NCBI RefSeq assembly: GCF_003443895.1
Contig: NZ_QQOA01000016.1
Location: forward strand, 93,895-157,894
DNA: 64,000 nucleotides
Origin: Paraburkholderia phosphatilytica
GTDB lineage: Bacteria > Pseudomonadota > Gammaproteobacteria > Burkholderiales > Burkholderiaceae
Direction of reading: 5' to 3'
The notes under the pieces were generated by a model. The model worked only from the letters and a program-made list of their open reading frames with translations. It did not search any database and was not told where the DNA came from. Below are positions 35,431-43,786 of this stretch, piece by piece (the first letter of the stretch is position 1; each line of letters opens with the position of its first letter). The position numbers and the translations under genes were made by a program.

Positions 35431-35715
35431 TCACTTCGTGCTGGACGCGAGGCCTTGCTGCAGGAGCTCGGTGAGGAGGCCAGTCATGCCGTCCGGGTGC
35501 GTGGCGGCGCGCGCCTTCAACTGCTCGACGAGCTCCGCGTTCAGCTTGCACGCGAACGGAATCAGGCCTTGCGCCTGGTCGAGCTTGCGCTGCTCGCGAC
35601 GGTCGAGCTTCGTGTCGTCGGCGCTTTTGCCGAAGCGCTCGGCGTGGGACTGCTTCATTGCGTGGGTCAGCTTCAGCGCCTTGTTTTTCTCAAGGTCGGT
35701 CTTCTTCATGGCCAT
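35431..35715 (-). CDS. Conserved-looking hypothetical protein, lysine-rich N-terminus
   Basis: 94 residues. The N-terminal half is highly charged (KKTDLEKNKALKLTHAMKQS) and the rest contains CKLNAELVEQLKARAATHPDG, resembling a short DNA-binding or ribbon-helix-helix-like segment, followed by LTELLQQGLAS. There is no signal peptide or membrane segment. The start may be ATG 35715 or the next ATG at 35709. It is followed on the same strand only by the long leader region. The function is not known. Confidence 0.6.
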   Translation of the reverse strand: MAMKKTDLEKNKALKLTHAMKQSHAERFGKSADDTKLDRREQRKLDQAQGLIPFACKLNAELVEQLKARAATHPDGMTGLLTELLQQGLASSTK

Positions 35716-35779
35716 CAGGTGTGCCTCTCGATTCGAAACGATCCGGCATTGTACGCATCGCGCGGGCCCGGCGCGGCCT

Positions 35780-36568
35780 TCAGACGGGAGCGGGCGGCGG
35801 ATTGTCGGCGTCGTCGCCGTGGTTGGGCGAGGCGCCCGTCACGCTATCCATCAGCGCGCGCATGCGCTTCCAGTGCGAGCCTTCCCAGAACACCCGTCGA
35901 CAGATGTCGCAGGTGACGAACTGCGCTTGCCGCTGGAATACGCCTTCCGGCACGCGGTCCGCCGCCTCTTCCTTCGCGATGCGCCGCAACGGCGCGTTGC
36001 AGGTCAGACAGAGCCGGAACGGATGCGCGCTGCCGGCAAGGTCGAGGCGGCGGAACACTTCGCGCAGCTGCGCCTCCGGCTTCAGCGCGCGCACGTAGCA
36101 GCCGTGCGTGATGGTGCGGCGCTTGAGCAGTTCGCGGTCGCGCGTGAGGACGATGCGTGCTTCGGCGTGCGCGAGGGCTTCGATGTCGGCGTCGGGGTAG
36201 TGGTTGTCGTAGAGCGTGTCAAAGCCCGCGAGACGCAGCAGCTGCGCGAGGCCGCCCAGGTGCGCGTCGGCGACGAAGCGCATCACCCGCAGCGGCGCGT
36301 CGCGCACGCGCAGGAGCGGGGAGATATCCAGCGCCTCGAACTTCGGATACACCGCGACGCGGTCGCCTTCCTTCAGCGGATGCTCGAAGCCCACCGATTC
36401 ACCGTTCACCACGATCAGCTCGACCTCGGTATGCGGCACGCCAAGCGCCTCGATCATGTGCTTCGCGGTGGCGTCCCGCGCGCACTCGCACGCGAACGCG
36501 CGCCGCCGCAGGGGCCGGGCGAGGAAATCGTTCAGCTCCTCGTAGAAGCGGAAAGTCGCGGTGACCAT
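35780..36568 (-). CDS. Mut7-C RNase-domain protein with a ubiquitin-like N-domain
   Basis: 262 residues. The first 85 residues form a beta-grasp (Mut7-C ubiquitin) domain, ending KEGDRVAVYPKFEALD. The Mut7-C domain follows, with FVADAHLGGLAQLLRLAGFDT, the acidic DRELLKRR, and a zinc ribbon whose CLTCNAPL and CDICRRVFW give four cysteines. Homologues are predicted PIN-fold ribonucleases. The ATG at 36568 begins the beta-grasp domain cleanly. It lies 64 bp from the 94-residue gene, same strand. The divergent dehydrogenase gene starts 80 bp on the other side. Confidence 0.85.
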   Translation of the reverse strand: MVTATFRFYEELNDFLARPLRRRAFACECARDATAKHMIEALGVPHTEVELIVVNGESVGFEHPLKEGDRVAVYPKFEALDISPLLRVRDAPLRVMRFVADAHLGGLAQLLRLAGFDTLYDNHYPDADIEALAHAEARIVLTRDRELLKRRTITHGCYVRALKPEAQLREVFRRLDLAGSAHPFRLCLTCNAPLRRIAKEEAADRVPEGVFQRQAQFVTCDICRRVFWEGSHWKRMRALMDSVTGASPNHGDDADNPPPAPV

Positions 36569-36647
36569 GGCGCCAGTATCGCACCGCGCCGCTGCATCGT
36601 TCACACGGCTGTGCTCTACTGCCGGTTCCAGAAGAGAGGAGCGGCAG

Positions 36648-37520
36648 ATGGATATCGGTTTCATTGGGCTCGGCGAGATGGGCGGCGCGATGGTCGCCAA
36701 CATGTTGAAAGCCGGGCATCGGGTGCGGGTGTGGAATCGCTCGCCGGAACGCGCGCAGCGGCTCGCCGAAGCGGGCGCGGTGGTGGTGGCGACGCCGGCC
36801 GAAGCATTCGCGGGAGACGCGGTGTTTTCGATGCTCGCCGACGATCACGCGGTGCGCGAAGTCTTCGATGCGCCGCTGCTCGCCGGCGCGCCGCGTGGCC
36901 TCACGCACGTGAACATGGCGACGATCTCGGTCGCGCTCGCCGAAACCCTTGCGCACGAGCACGCGCATCGCGGCCTGCACTACGTCGCGGCGCCGGTGCT
37001 GGGGCGGCCCGACGTGGCGGCGGCGGGGAAGCTGACGATCGTCGCGGCCGGTCCCGCCGAAGCGATCGATCGCGTCCAGCCAGTGCTCGACGCGATCGGC
37101 CAGAAGACGTGGCGGATCGGCTCGCTGCCGCAGCAGGCGAGCGTGATGAAGCTGGCGGCGAACTTCATGCTGGCGTCGGCGGTGGAGGCGCTCGGCGAGG
37201 CGTCGGCACTGCTCGCGGGCCATGGTGTGGCGATGCAGGACTTTCTCGACGTGATCACCGGCGGTCTGTTCACGGGCCCCGTCTACTCGGGCTACGGCAA
37301 GATGATCGCGGAGCGGCGCTACGAGCCGGCGCTCTTCAAGGCGCGTCTCGGGCTGAAGGACGTGCGGCTCGCGCTGGCCGCCGCCAATGCGACACATACG
37401 CCGATGCCGATGGCGAGCACGGTGCACGACAGCCTTGTGCAGGCGGTCGCACAGGGCGACGGCGAAAAAGACTTCGCGGTGCTGGGCGAGGTGTCGGCGC
37501 GGCGTGCTGGGCGGGCTTGA
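36648..37520 (+). CDS. 3-hydroxyisobutyrate-dehydrogenase-family oxidoreductase
   Basis: 290 residues. The Rossmann motif is GFIGLGEMGGAMVANML (residues 3-19), so NAD(P) binds at the N-terminus. The family substrate loop is present as VLGRPDVAAAGKL, and the catalytic Lys lies in MKLAANFM. The C-terminal helical domain holds FTGPVYSGYGKMIAERRYEP. The family reduces or oxidises beta-hydroxy acids, including succinic semialdehyde. It has a good ribosome site (agagagga) before ATG 36648. It stands alone; a palindrome, promoter and terminator follow it. Confidence 0.88.
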   Translation: MDIGFIGLGEMGGAMVANMLKAGHRVRVWNRSPERAQRLAEAGAVVVATPAEAFAGDAVFSMLADDHAVREVFDAPLLAGAPRGLTHVNMATISVALAETLAHEHAHRGLHYVAAPVLGRPDVAAAGKLTIVAAGPAEAIDRVQPVLDAIGQKTWRIGSLPQQASVMKLAANFMLASAVEALGEASALLAGHGVAMQDFLDVITGGLFTGPVYSGYGKMIAERRYEPALFKARLGLKDVRLALAAANATHTPMPMASTVHDSLVQAVAQGDGEKDFAVLGEVSARRAGRA

Positions 37521-37586
37521 CCGGAGGCACGGCAAGGGTTCGGGCGCGAGCGGGCAGATGCCCGCCTAACGGGCTGTTGCTCATAA

Positions 37587-37622
37587 GCAACATGCGAAGT
37601 GCTTTTCACTTACGAATGTTGC
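37587..37622. promoter_or_regulatory. Imperfect palindrome overlapping a promoter -35
   Basis: The outer arms gcaacat and atgttgc flank an inner repeat aagtg/cactt around a 5-nt centre. The 36-bp element overlaps the -35 hexamer of the next feature, as a repressor operator would. No regulator can be named. Confidence 0.45.
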
Positions 37623-37647
37623 GCCGCATCAAAGGGTTTGCTATAGT
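37619..37647 (+). promoter_or_regulatory. Strong sigma70-type promoter of a small RNA
   Basis: TTGCGC (37619-37624), 17-bp spacer, TATAGT (37642-37647). A start about 6-7 bp later (near 37654) would give a roughly 59-nt transcript ending at the terminator below. It cannot serve the ompW gene, which is on the other strand. Confidence 0.6.
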
Positions 37648-37653
37648 GGTTTC

Positions 37654-37712
37654 TGTCTCCTCCATGTCTCCTCTGATATGGATTAAGCCCGCCAACCTGG
37701 CGGGCTTTTTTT
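37654..37712 (+). ncRNA. Candidate ~60-nt CU-rich small RNA
   Basis: The transcript predicted between the promoter and the terminator contains no ORF. Its 5' half is pyrimidine-rich with ctcctcc (37657-37663) and tctcctct (37667-37674), sequences complementary to Shine-Dalgarno sites, and its 3' half is the terminator hairpin plus U-run. This is the layout of Hfq-type trans-acting sRNAs. The exact ends are estimates from the promoter and terminator. Confidence 0.55.
37686..37712 (+). terminator. Rho-independent terminator of the small RNA
   Basis: A perfect 9-bp stem (agcccgcca / tggcgggct), a 3-nt loop acc and a run of seven T. It is the clearest terminator in this section. Confidence 0.92.
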
Positions 37713-37814
37713 CGTCCGTCGTCCGGACGCATCGCTCGTTTCTAGCGCGGCAAAAAGAAATGGCCGCATTGCGCGGCCACCTCTGTCTCTCAGGTCCAGC
37801 TTGTTGTCTCGTCG

Positions 37815-38648
37815 TCAGAATTTGTACGACAGGCCCACGTACGTGATGATCGGATCGGCGCTCAGCTTCGCCTTCGAATCTGACAGCTCGGTGCCGTCGG
37901 CGGCCCGCACGATCACCGACGAATACGTCTTCAGCGGGATGTACGTGACGGATGCGACCACGCCGATGTGGTTCGTGATGCTGTAGGTGGCGCCGAGGTT
38001 GAACACCGGCGCCCACGAAGACGACGCCTTGCCTTCCACCGTGGTCGTGCCCGGCTTACCCGCGCCGGCCGCGAGCACCGCGCCCAGGTTGTTCTGCGTC
38101 GACTGCACGAAGCCCTTCGACAACTGGATGTCCGAGAACCAGTTGTACGACACGCCGATGCCCGCGAACGGCCGGAACTTGTCAGTCGGCTTGCGGAAGT
38201 AGTACTGGAAGATCAGCGCCGGGCTCCACTGCCGCACGCTCTTCACGATCGGATTCGCGCCTGGGTCGCCGAGATCCTGGGTGCCGAGCGCGCCGGCGGG
38301 TCCCGGCGGCTTGATCGTGCCGGAGCCGTAGATCTTGAACTTCGGCGGCACGCCGGCCACCGTCGTCGTTGCGATGTGATCGGTCCAGAAGTGGGTGATC
38401 AACAGGCCCAGCGTGTCCGCGTTGTTGGTCGACAGGCCGGTGCCGGACGACGTGAACTGGTTGGGCAGCCGCAGCGGCGTGTTGATCGGTGTCGGTGCGA
38501 CGTAGGTGGTGAGCGGCGTGCTCGAGTCCTGCGGCATCACGTGGAACCAGCCGAGCGACACGACGTTGTCGCCCGTGCCCTGCGCATACGCACCCGCCGA
38601 CAGGCAGGCGGCCGTCACGGCCGCCGCCGTCATCATGCTTTTCTTCAT
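37815..38648 (-). CDS. OmpW-family outer-membrane protein
   Basis: 277 residues. A signal peptide (residues 1-22, MKKSMMTAAAVTAACLSAGA) is followed by an OmpW-type eight-stranded barrel. The first strand is VVSLGWFHVMPQDSSTPL, the typical PAFKYYF-like segment appears as QWSPALIFQYYFRKPT, and the chain ends in an aromatic residue (YKF). OmpW is a small hydrophobic channel, often controlled by stress and by sRNAs. The gene converges on the sRNA unit. The 168-bp gap to the DUF2957 gene upstream carries no obvious terminator. Confidence 0.85.
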   Translation of the reverse strand: MKKSMMTAAAVTAACLSAGAYAQGTGDNVVSLGWFHVMPQDSSTPLTTYVAPTPINTPLRLPNQFTSSGTGLSTNNADTLGLLITHFWTDHIATTTVAGVPPKFKIYGSGTIKPPGPAGALGTQDLGDPGANPIVKSVRQWSPALIFQYYFRKPTDKFRPFAGIGVSYNWFSDIQLSKGFVQSTQNNLGAVLAAGAGKPGTTTVEGKASSSWAPVFNLGATYSITNHIGVVASVTYIPLKTYSSVIVRAADGTELSDSKAKLSADPIITYVGLSYKF

Positions 38649-38816
38649 GTTCTCCCTCCGTGTGCGGGTTTCGCTTCAACGCACCTGGCGTTGTCCCAGC
38701 CGGTCGATGCGCCTTGTCCCGCCTGCCCGCGGCGCCGGCGCGTGCCGTACGCGCGGCGGCCTGCGGGCGGTTGCCCTCGTTCTATGCCTCGCCGGTTCGC
38801 AGAGGCTTCCGTTGCG

Positions 38817-40052
38817 TCATTGCACGAACGCGCCGATCGTGAAGTACGGCGACGACGCCGTATTCAGGTCAAGGAAGCCGAACACCCCACCGGTGAAGAT
38901 GAACTTGCCGGTCGCCGTGGTGCTCGACGCGCCAACGTGCGTCGACGTGACGACGCCTGGCGTGCTCTCCGTGAAGTCGAGATTCAGCGCGGTCGCGAGC
39001 GATGCCTGCGATGCGTTGAACGGATCGAGCAGCGTGGCTTGCGTGCCTTCGAGCGCGGTGGTCCGGTAGTCGAACTGGCTGTCGACGCCGATGTATTCGC
39101 CGTCCTGCGAGTCGACTGCGACGGACGTCTGCGGCGCGAGGATCGAGATGCCGGATTCGTCGTCGGCGTACGGGCCGGGAGGCGTCGACGTGAGCGACGA
39201 GCTGGCCGCGCCGGTGCGCACGAGGATCGGCACGAGCTGGTTGCGCAGCTTGCCGACGATCATGAAGCCCTTCGCGTACGGCGTCGTGGCGAGCGTCGGC
39301 TTCGCCTGGCCCTGAAAGTTGTCGGTTTCGAACGCGCCGCTGCCATCCGACGACTGCACGAGGTTCGTGCCCGGCTGCTGGCACTTGCCCGCGTTGACGC
39401 CGCTGTTGTCGCACTCAGTCCACGTGCCGTCGGCGTTGATCGTGATCTTCGAGTCGACGGTGACAGGCGCGAAGCTCTGCGACGGTATCTGGTGATAGCC
39501 GAGCTGGTTGTACGTGCCCGCGACGTTCGCGATGTTCGTCTCGATCGACGAGAAACCGATGAACGGGTAGTACGGGAACGTCGTGTCGGGCACCGCGCCG
39601 GCGCCAAGCACGCCGTTGAACTGGATCTCCTTGCCGGGGATCGTGCCGCCCGCGACGCCTTCACCGATGAACACGCGTGCCGGCCGGCTCGAATCGAGGC
39701 TCGCGCCGTTCAGCTGGTACGCGCAGTTGTTGAGCTTGGCCGTCGGTAGTCCGGTTTCGCGTGTCAGCGTGCCGCTTTGCGTGGTGCCGGCGCGCGTCGG
39801 CGAGACGGTGCCGGTGGTTTGCGGAATCGGCGATTCGACGTAGGTGACCTGCCAGGTCAGCTTGGTCGTGTCGAGCTGCAGTTTCACGAGTTCGCCGTCG
39901 CCGCCGCCGCCCGTGAAGGTGGTCGAATAGTCGAGCGAAGACGGACACAACGCGGCGACGTTGGTGGTCGGACTCGTGTTGTCACTGCCGCCGCCGCACG
40001 CAGCGAAGAGCGGCGCCACGAGCACGAGCGCCGCGAAAAGCCTCCATTTCAT
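38817..40052 (-). CDS. DUF2957 lipoprotein, copy 1
   Basis: 411 residues. The lipoprotein signal ends LFAACGGG, so Cys18 is lipidated. The mature protein is beta-rich with Gly/Thr/Ser repeats, as in the Burkholderia-restricted DUF2957 family of unknown function. ATG 40052 was chosen because an ATG 12 bp upstream lies inside the ribosome site GGAGG. It is 40 residues shorter than the paralogue next door. The C-terminal half contains DDESGISILAPQTSVAVDSQDGEY, which is nearly shared with it. Confidence 0.8.
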   Translation of the reverse strand: MKWRLFAALVLVAPLFAACGGGSDNTSPTTNVAALCPSSLDYSTTFTGGGGDGELVKLQLDTTKLTWQVTYVESPIPQTTGTVSPTRAGTTQSGTLTRETGLPTAKLNNCAYQLNGASLDSSRPARVFIGEGVAGGTIPGKEIQFNGVLGAGAVPDTTFPYYPFIGFSSIETNIANVAGTYNQLGYHQIPSQSFAPVTVDSKITINADGTWTECDNSGVNAGKCQQPGTNLVQSSDGSGAFETDNFQGQAKPTLATTPYAKGFMIVGKLRNQLVPILVRTGAASSSLTSTPPGPYADDESGISILAPQTSVAVDSQDGEYIGVDSQFDYRTTALEGTQATLLDPFNASQASLATALNLDFTESTPGVVTSTHVGASSTTATGKFIFTGGVFGFLDLNTASSPYFTIGAFVQ

Positions 40053-40205
40053 ACTGCCTCCCATTTGCTTTGCGGATGGCCAGCTCCCTGTCCAGCCATT
40101 CCGTCGGTCTTGTTGTTTACCGGTGCTGCGCCTGCGTTCTCTCCGCTGCTCTTCTTGTGCCGCCCCGGCTTGCGCCGAGGCGGGGTCCTGCGTACCTGCT
40201 GACGA

Positions 40206-41561
40206 TCACTTGCTGACGAGTGCGCCGATGCCGAAGTAGGGCGACGAGCTCGTGCCGGAGATCGCGGAGGTCGACGTGATGCCGCCGTTCTCGGTGCCCT
40301 GGATCAGGACTCCGTAGAGCCCGCCTGCGGCGATCGCGAAGCCGGTGTTGCCGCTCGTGTCGGTCACATCGACCAGACCGGGCGACGTGTTCGGATAGCT
40401 CAGGCCGAACGCGCTTTCAGATGCCTGCGTCGACGGGTTGATGAACGTGCCCGCCGCGCCCTGGATCAGTGTCGCCGTGTACTTGAAGTTCGAGTCGGCG
40501 CCGGCGTAACCGCCGTCGAAGCCGCCCGACGCCAGCGAGGTGTCCGGTGCGAGCATCGCGATGCCGGATTCGTCGTCGACGGTGAGCGAGCCCGGATTGG
40601 CGACGCCCGTACGAACCACGATCGGGACCAGCACGCCGTTGAGCTTGCCGAGCACCATGTTCGCCGCGGCCGCGCTGCCGAGCGTGGTGCCCGAGCTGAG
40701 CTTCGGCGCGTCGGCGCTCGTGAAGTAGCCGCCGGACGACACCAGCGAGAACGCGTTCGCCGTCGTGTTGCAGGTACCACCCGAGCCCGACGTGCAGGAG
40801 CCGGTCGCGTTGAACGTCTCGACATCCTGCTTGCCGATCGTCGCGTAGTTGTCCGACGGCTGGATGTGATACAGCAGCGCGTTGTACGTGCCTTGCAGAT
40901 CGGCGATGCTGGTATCGGTGTTGGCAAAGCCGATGAACGGATAGAAGTCGAACTTGCGGTCGGTCACGGCGAAGAGGCCGGTGCCGATGCCGACAATGGT
41001 GGCGCCCGCATACGAAATCTCCGCGCCCGGAATGCCGCCGCCGGCGACGCCGTTCAACCCGATGAGGATCATCGGCGGGTTGGACGTGTTGAAGGTCGAC
41101 GCGGTGCTGTACGTGCTGCCGTCGGACGCGGTGCCGCTCGCCGGCTGAAGGATGAACGCGCAACGGATCTGTTCGGCCGTCGGCAGTGCGCCGGTCGGCG
41201 GATGGGAGACCGTGCCGCTGAGCGTGACGCCCTTGCGGGTCGGTGTGACCTCACCTGGCGCGAGCGGGATCGGCGACTCGAGCCACGTCAGCGTGTAGGT
41301 GAGATTCACCGCATCGATGTTGAGCTTGACGATCTCGCCGCTACCGGCGCCGCCAAGATACGTGCTGCTGCCGATGTCGGCCGTGGCCGGACAAAGCGAA
41401 GCCGTGGTGCCGGAACTCGGCGAGCCCTGGTTGGTGCAGCTCGAGCCCGAGCATTGTGTCGGGTTGATCGCGGACGGCGCGCCCGTGTTTCCGCCACAGG
41501 CAATGAACAACGGGGTCATGGCGATGGCTATCGCCAGCCCCCGCATGAAGGCATGCGACAT
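40206..41561 (-). CDS. DUF2957 lipoprotein, copy 2
   Basis: 451 residues. The lipobox is FIACGGN at about residues 19-24, followed by a Ser/Thr/Pro-rich linker. The mature domain parallels copy 1, with DDESGIAMLAPDTSLASGGFDGGYAG, FYPFIGFANTDTSIADLQGTYNAL and a final SSPYFGIGALV. A ribosome site GGGAG lies 9 bp before ATG 41561. The two copies are tandem duplicates, 153 bp apart. A promoter candidate lies about 50 bp upstream. Function is unknown; surface or periplasmic location is expected. Confidence 0.8.
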   Translation of the reverse strand: MSHAFMRGLAIAIAMTPLFIACGGNTGAPSAINPTQCSGSSCTNQGSPSSGTTASLCPATADIGSSTYLGGAGSGEIVKLNIDAVNLTYTLTWLESPIPLAPGEVTPTRKGVTLSGTVSHPPTGALPTAEQIRCAFILQPASGTASDGSTYSTASTFNTSNPPMILIGLNGVAGGGIPGAEISYAGATIVGIGTGLFAVTDRKFDFYPFIGFANTDTSIADLQGTYNALLYHIQPSDNYATIGKQDVETFNATGSCTSGSGGTCNTTANAFSLVSSGGYFTSADAPKLSSGTTLGSAAAANMVLGKLNGVLVPIVVRTGVANPGSLTVDDESGIAMLAPDTSLASGGFDGGYAGADSNFKYTATLIQGAAGTFINPSTQASESAFGLSYPNTSPGLVDVTDTSGNTGFAIAAGGLYGVLIQGTENGGITSTSAISGTSSSPYFGIGALVSK

Positions 41562-41592
41562 GTTGTTGTCTCCCTGATGTATTTGTGCGTCG

Positions 41593-41622
41593 TAATTTCG
41601 CTTTGCGCCTTTCCGCTGTCAA
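41593..41622 (-). promoter_or_regulatory. Candidate promoter of the DUF2957 pair
   Basis: On the minus strand TTGACA (plus-strand 41617-41622) is followed after 18 bp by AAATTA (41593-41598), about 32 bp before the start codon of copy 2. Confidence 0.45.
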
Positions 41623-41867
41623 TTGATAGAACCGTCTAAAAAGGTCGATTCAAACAGCACGTAATTGTGCAAACACGTGGCGCCGTGTGCCTTACGGGAC
41701 TTTTAAACAAAAAAGATTTTTTGCGCGGCTGTGGCGTGCGGGTCATCGGTCGCTGACGCCCGTCGCGTATGGCACTGGCGAAAGTCGCTAATCATCATCG
41801 AACGACCGTTCGCGACAGAATCGGGAGAATCCCTAATGAATTGAAACGCCTGGTAAGCGTGAAAAGC

Positions 41868-41923
41868 AATATTGACCGGAGCGTCTTTGAGGGGAAGGAG
41901 ATAATCGGGAAATATTGACCGGA
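41868..41923. repeat. 13-bp direct repeat pair
   Basis: aatattgaccgga occurs twice, at 41868-41880 and 41911-41923, 43 bp apart (about four helix turns). Each copy has gaaacgcc or aaaacgcc near it. The pair lies in the 461-bp gap upstream of the DUF2957 genes and behind argC. Confidence 0.6.
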
Positions 41924-41971
41924 TTTAAAACGCCATTCAGCGGCGCGGCTGGCCAGGAGGGTTTCAAACAG

Positions 41972-41999
41972 AAAAAAAGGCCGACCCGAAGGTCGGCCT
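41972..41999 (-). terminator. Rho-independent terminator of argC
   Basis: A 9-bp stem (aggccgacc / ggtcggcct) with loop cgaa. On the minus strand it is followed by a run of seven U. It lies 23 bp past the argC stop. Confidence 0.88.
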
Positions 42000-42022
42000 C
42001 CTGCGCTCGGAGCGAGCGACGT

Positions 42023-42970
42023 TCAGCGTTTCAAGCCGGTATCTTCCGCGGCGCCGACCGCGAGGTTCATACACTGGATCGCGGCACCCGATGCGCCCTT
42101 GCCCAGGTTGTCGAGCCGCGCGACGGTGACGAAGCGCTCCTCGTTGCCGAACACGAACAGGTCGACGCGGTTCGTGTCGTTGTTCGCCTGCACGTCGAAG
42201 AAGCCGCCGTCGAGATTGTCTTCCGCGTTGAACGGCATCACGTTCACGAACGCTTCGCCCGCGTAGTACTCGGCGAACAGCGCCTGCACGTCCTGCGGCT
42301 TGACCGGCTTCGCGAGCTGACCCGGCGTGAAGAACGTGGTGACCGCGAGGCCCTTGTAGAAGTCGCCGACGATCGGTGTGAAGACCGGCGCGGATTTCAG
42401 GCCGGTATGCGCGGCCATCTCGGGCAGATGCTTGTGTGTGAGACCGAGCGCGTACGGGCGCGGGCTCTTCAGCAGATCGTTTCCGCCGGCTTCGTAGTCG
42501 GCGATCATTTTCTTGCCGCCGCCGCTGTAGCCGGTGATCGAGTAGCTGTGCGCGGCGAAGTCCGCCGCGACCACGCCCGCATCGACGAGCGGACGCATCG
42601 CGAGCACGAATGCCGACGCGTGGCAGCCAGGCACCGCGATACGCTTCGAGGCGCGCACGCGTTCGCGCTGGCCGCGGGTGAGTTCGGGTAGACCGTACGC
42701 CCAGTCGGCCGACGTGCGGAACGCCGTGCTCGCGTCGATCAGCACGGTGCGGTCGTTGTCGACCAGCGAAGCCGACTCGCGCGAAGCGACATCCGGCAGG
42801 CACAGGAACGTGACGTCCGACGCGTTGATGAGACGACGGCGTTCGTCGACGTCCTTGCGCTTCGCTTCGTCGATGCGGATCAGCTCCACGTCGGCGCGTT
42901 GCGACAGGTATTCGAAGATCTTCAGGCCGGTGGTGCCTTCCTGGCCGTCGACAAAAACTTTGGTGCTCAT
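42023..42970 (-). CDS. argC: N-acetyl-gamma-glutamyl-phosphate reductase (type 2)
   Basis: 315 residues. ArgC reduces N-acetylglutamyl-phosphate to the semialdehyde in arginine synthesis, using NADPH. The short form (type 2) matches this length. VFVDGQEGTTGLKIFEYL opens the Rossmann fold, the catalytic Cys lies in PGCHASAF, and SITGYSGGGKKMI follows. The C-terminus contains FVNVMPFNAEDNLDGGFFDV. ATG 42970 gives the family start. A strong terminator follows. It stands alone, away from other arg genes in the window. Confidence 0.93.
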   Translation of the reverse strand: MSTKVFVDGQEGTTGLKIFEYLSQRADVELIRIDEAKRKDVDERRRLINASDVTFLCLPDVASRESASLVDNDRTVLIDASTAFRTSADWAYGLPELTRGQRERVRASKRIAVPGCHASAFVLAMRPLVDAGVVAADFAAHSYSITGYSGGGKKMIADYEAGGNDLLKSPRPYALGLTHKHLPEMAAHTGLKSAPVFTPIVGDFYKGLAVTTFFTPGQLAKPVKPQDVQALFAEYYAGEAFVNVMPFNAEDNLDGGFFDVQANNDTNRVDLFVFGNEERFVTVARLDNLGKGASGAAIQCMNLAVGAAEDTGLKR

Positions 42971-43154
42971 CTCGGTCTCGCTGATTGCGGGCGCGCCATC
43001 GCGCCGGAACGACATTTTAAGACGTCATCCGGAACGTGTGCAAAGTTGAGGGACGACCCATGGTGTGGCGCCCCGATGACAGCCTGATGAACGCACATTG
43101 CCGCCGGATGCGGGCCGTTCGTGGAGAAGCAGCACGCGAGCAGCGGGCGGACGC

Positions 43155-43721
43155 TCAGCCGGCGATCCAGCGCGCGGTCACCGCGGCGACGCGCGCGCCG
43201 AAGGTTCTCGCGGTCTCGAGGTCGCCGGGCGGCGGCGCTTCCTCGGGCGATGCATCGGCGGGCGATTGCGCGAGCAGACCCGTGAAGCCGCCGACGAAGT
43301 TCAGGTCGTTGCGCGTCGCGGCCTTCGTGTTCGACGGCATCATGCCGGTGCCCGCCCAGATCATGCTGTGCTGCATGGCCAGCGTGACGAAGTACTGGAT
43401 CGTCGAGAACTTGTCGCCGTTCATCGTCGCGGAATTCGTGAAGCCGGCCGCGATCTTGTCTTTCCACTTCTGCGCGAACCACTGCTTCGAACTCGCGTCG
43501 GCGAACTTCTTGAAGTCCGCGGACGGTCCGCCCATGTAGGTCGGCGCGCCGAAGATGATCGCGTCCGCGGCGTCGAGCTCCGCCCAGCCGGCATCGTCGA
43601 GATCGCCCACCGCGATCAGCTGCGTGTGTGCACCGGCTTCATGCGCGCCGGTCAGCACGGCTTCGGCGACTTTCTTCGTGTGGCCGTAGCCGCTGTGATA
43701 CACGATGACGATTTTCGGCAT
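43155..43721 (-). CDS. Flavodoxin-fold NAD(P)H:quinone oxidoreductase (WrbA-like)
   Basis: 188 residues. The FMN phosphate loop is YHSGYGHTKKVAE (residues 8-20), and FGAPTYMGGPSADFKKF (about 57-73) is the ring-binding loop. TMNGDKFSTI and GLLAQSPAD follow. WrbA-type enzymes reduce quinones by two electrons and protect against oxidative stress. The ATG at 43721 gives the family start MPKIVIVYHSG. It is followed by the argC gene after 184 bp and lies 65 bp behind the YbhB gene on the same strand. Confidence 0.85.
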   Translation of the reverse strand: MPKIVIVYHSGYGHTKKVAEAVLTGAHEAGAHTQLIAVGDLDDAGWAELDAADAIIFGAPTYMGGPSADFKKFADASSKQWFAQKWKDKIAAGFTNSATMNGDKFSTIQYFVTLAMQHSMIWAGTGMMPSNTKAATRNDLNFVGGFTGLLAQSPADASPEEAPPPGDLETARTFGARVAAVTARWIAG

Positions 43722-43786
43722 GCCTGACTCCAGAAGGACAATGAACAAAGCGGAATGCGGCGCTCGCAGCCGCGGCTCGCCGCAGC

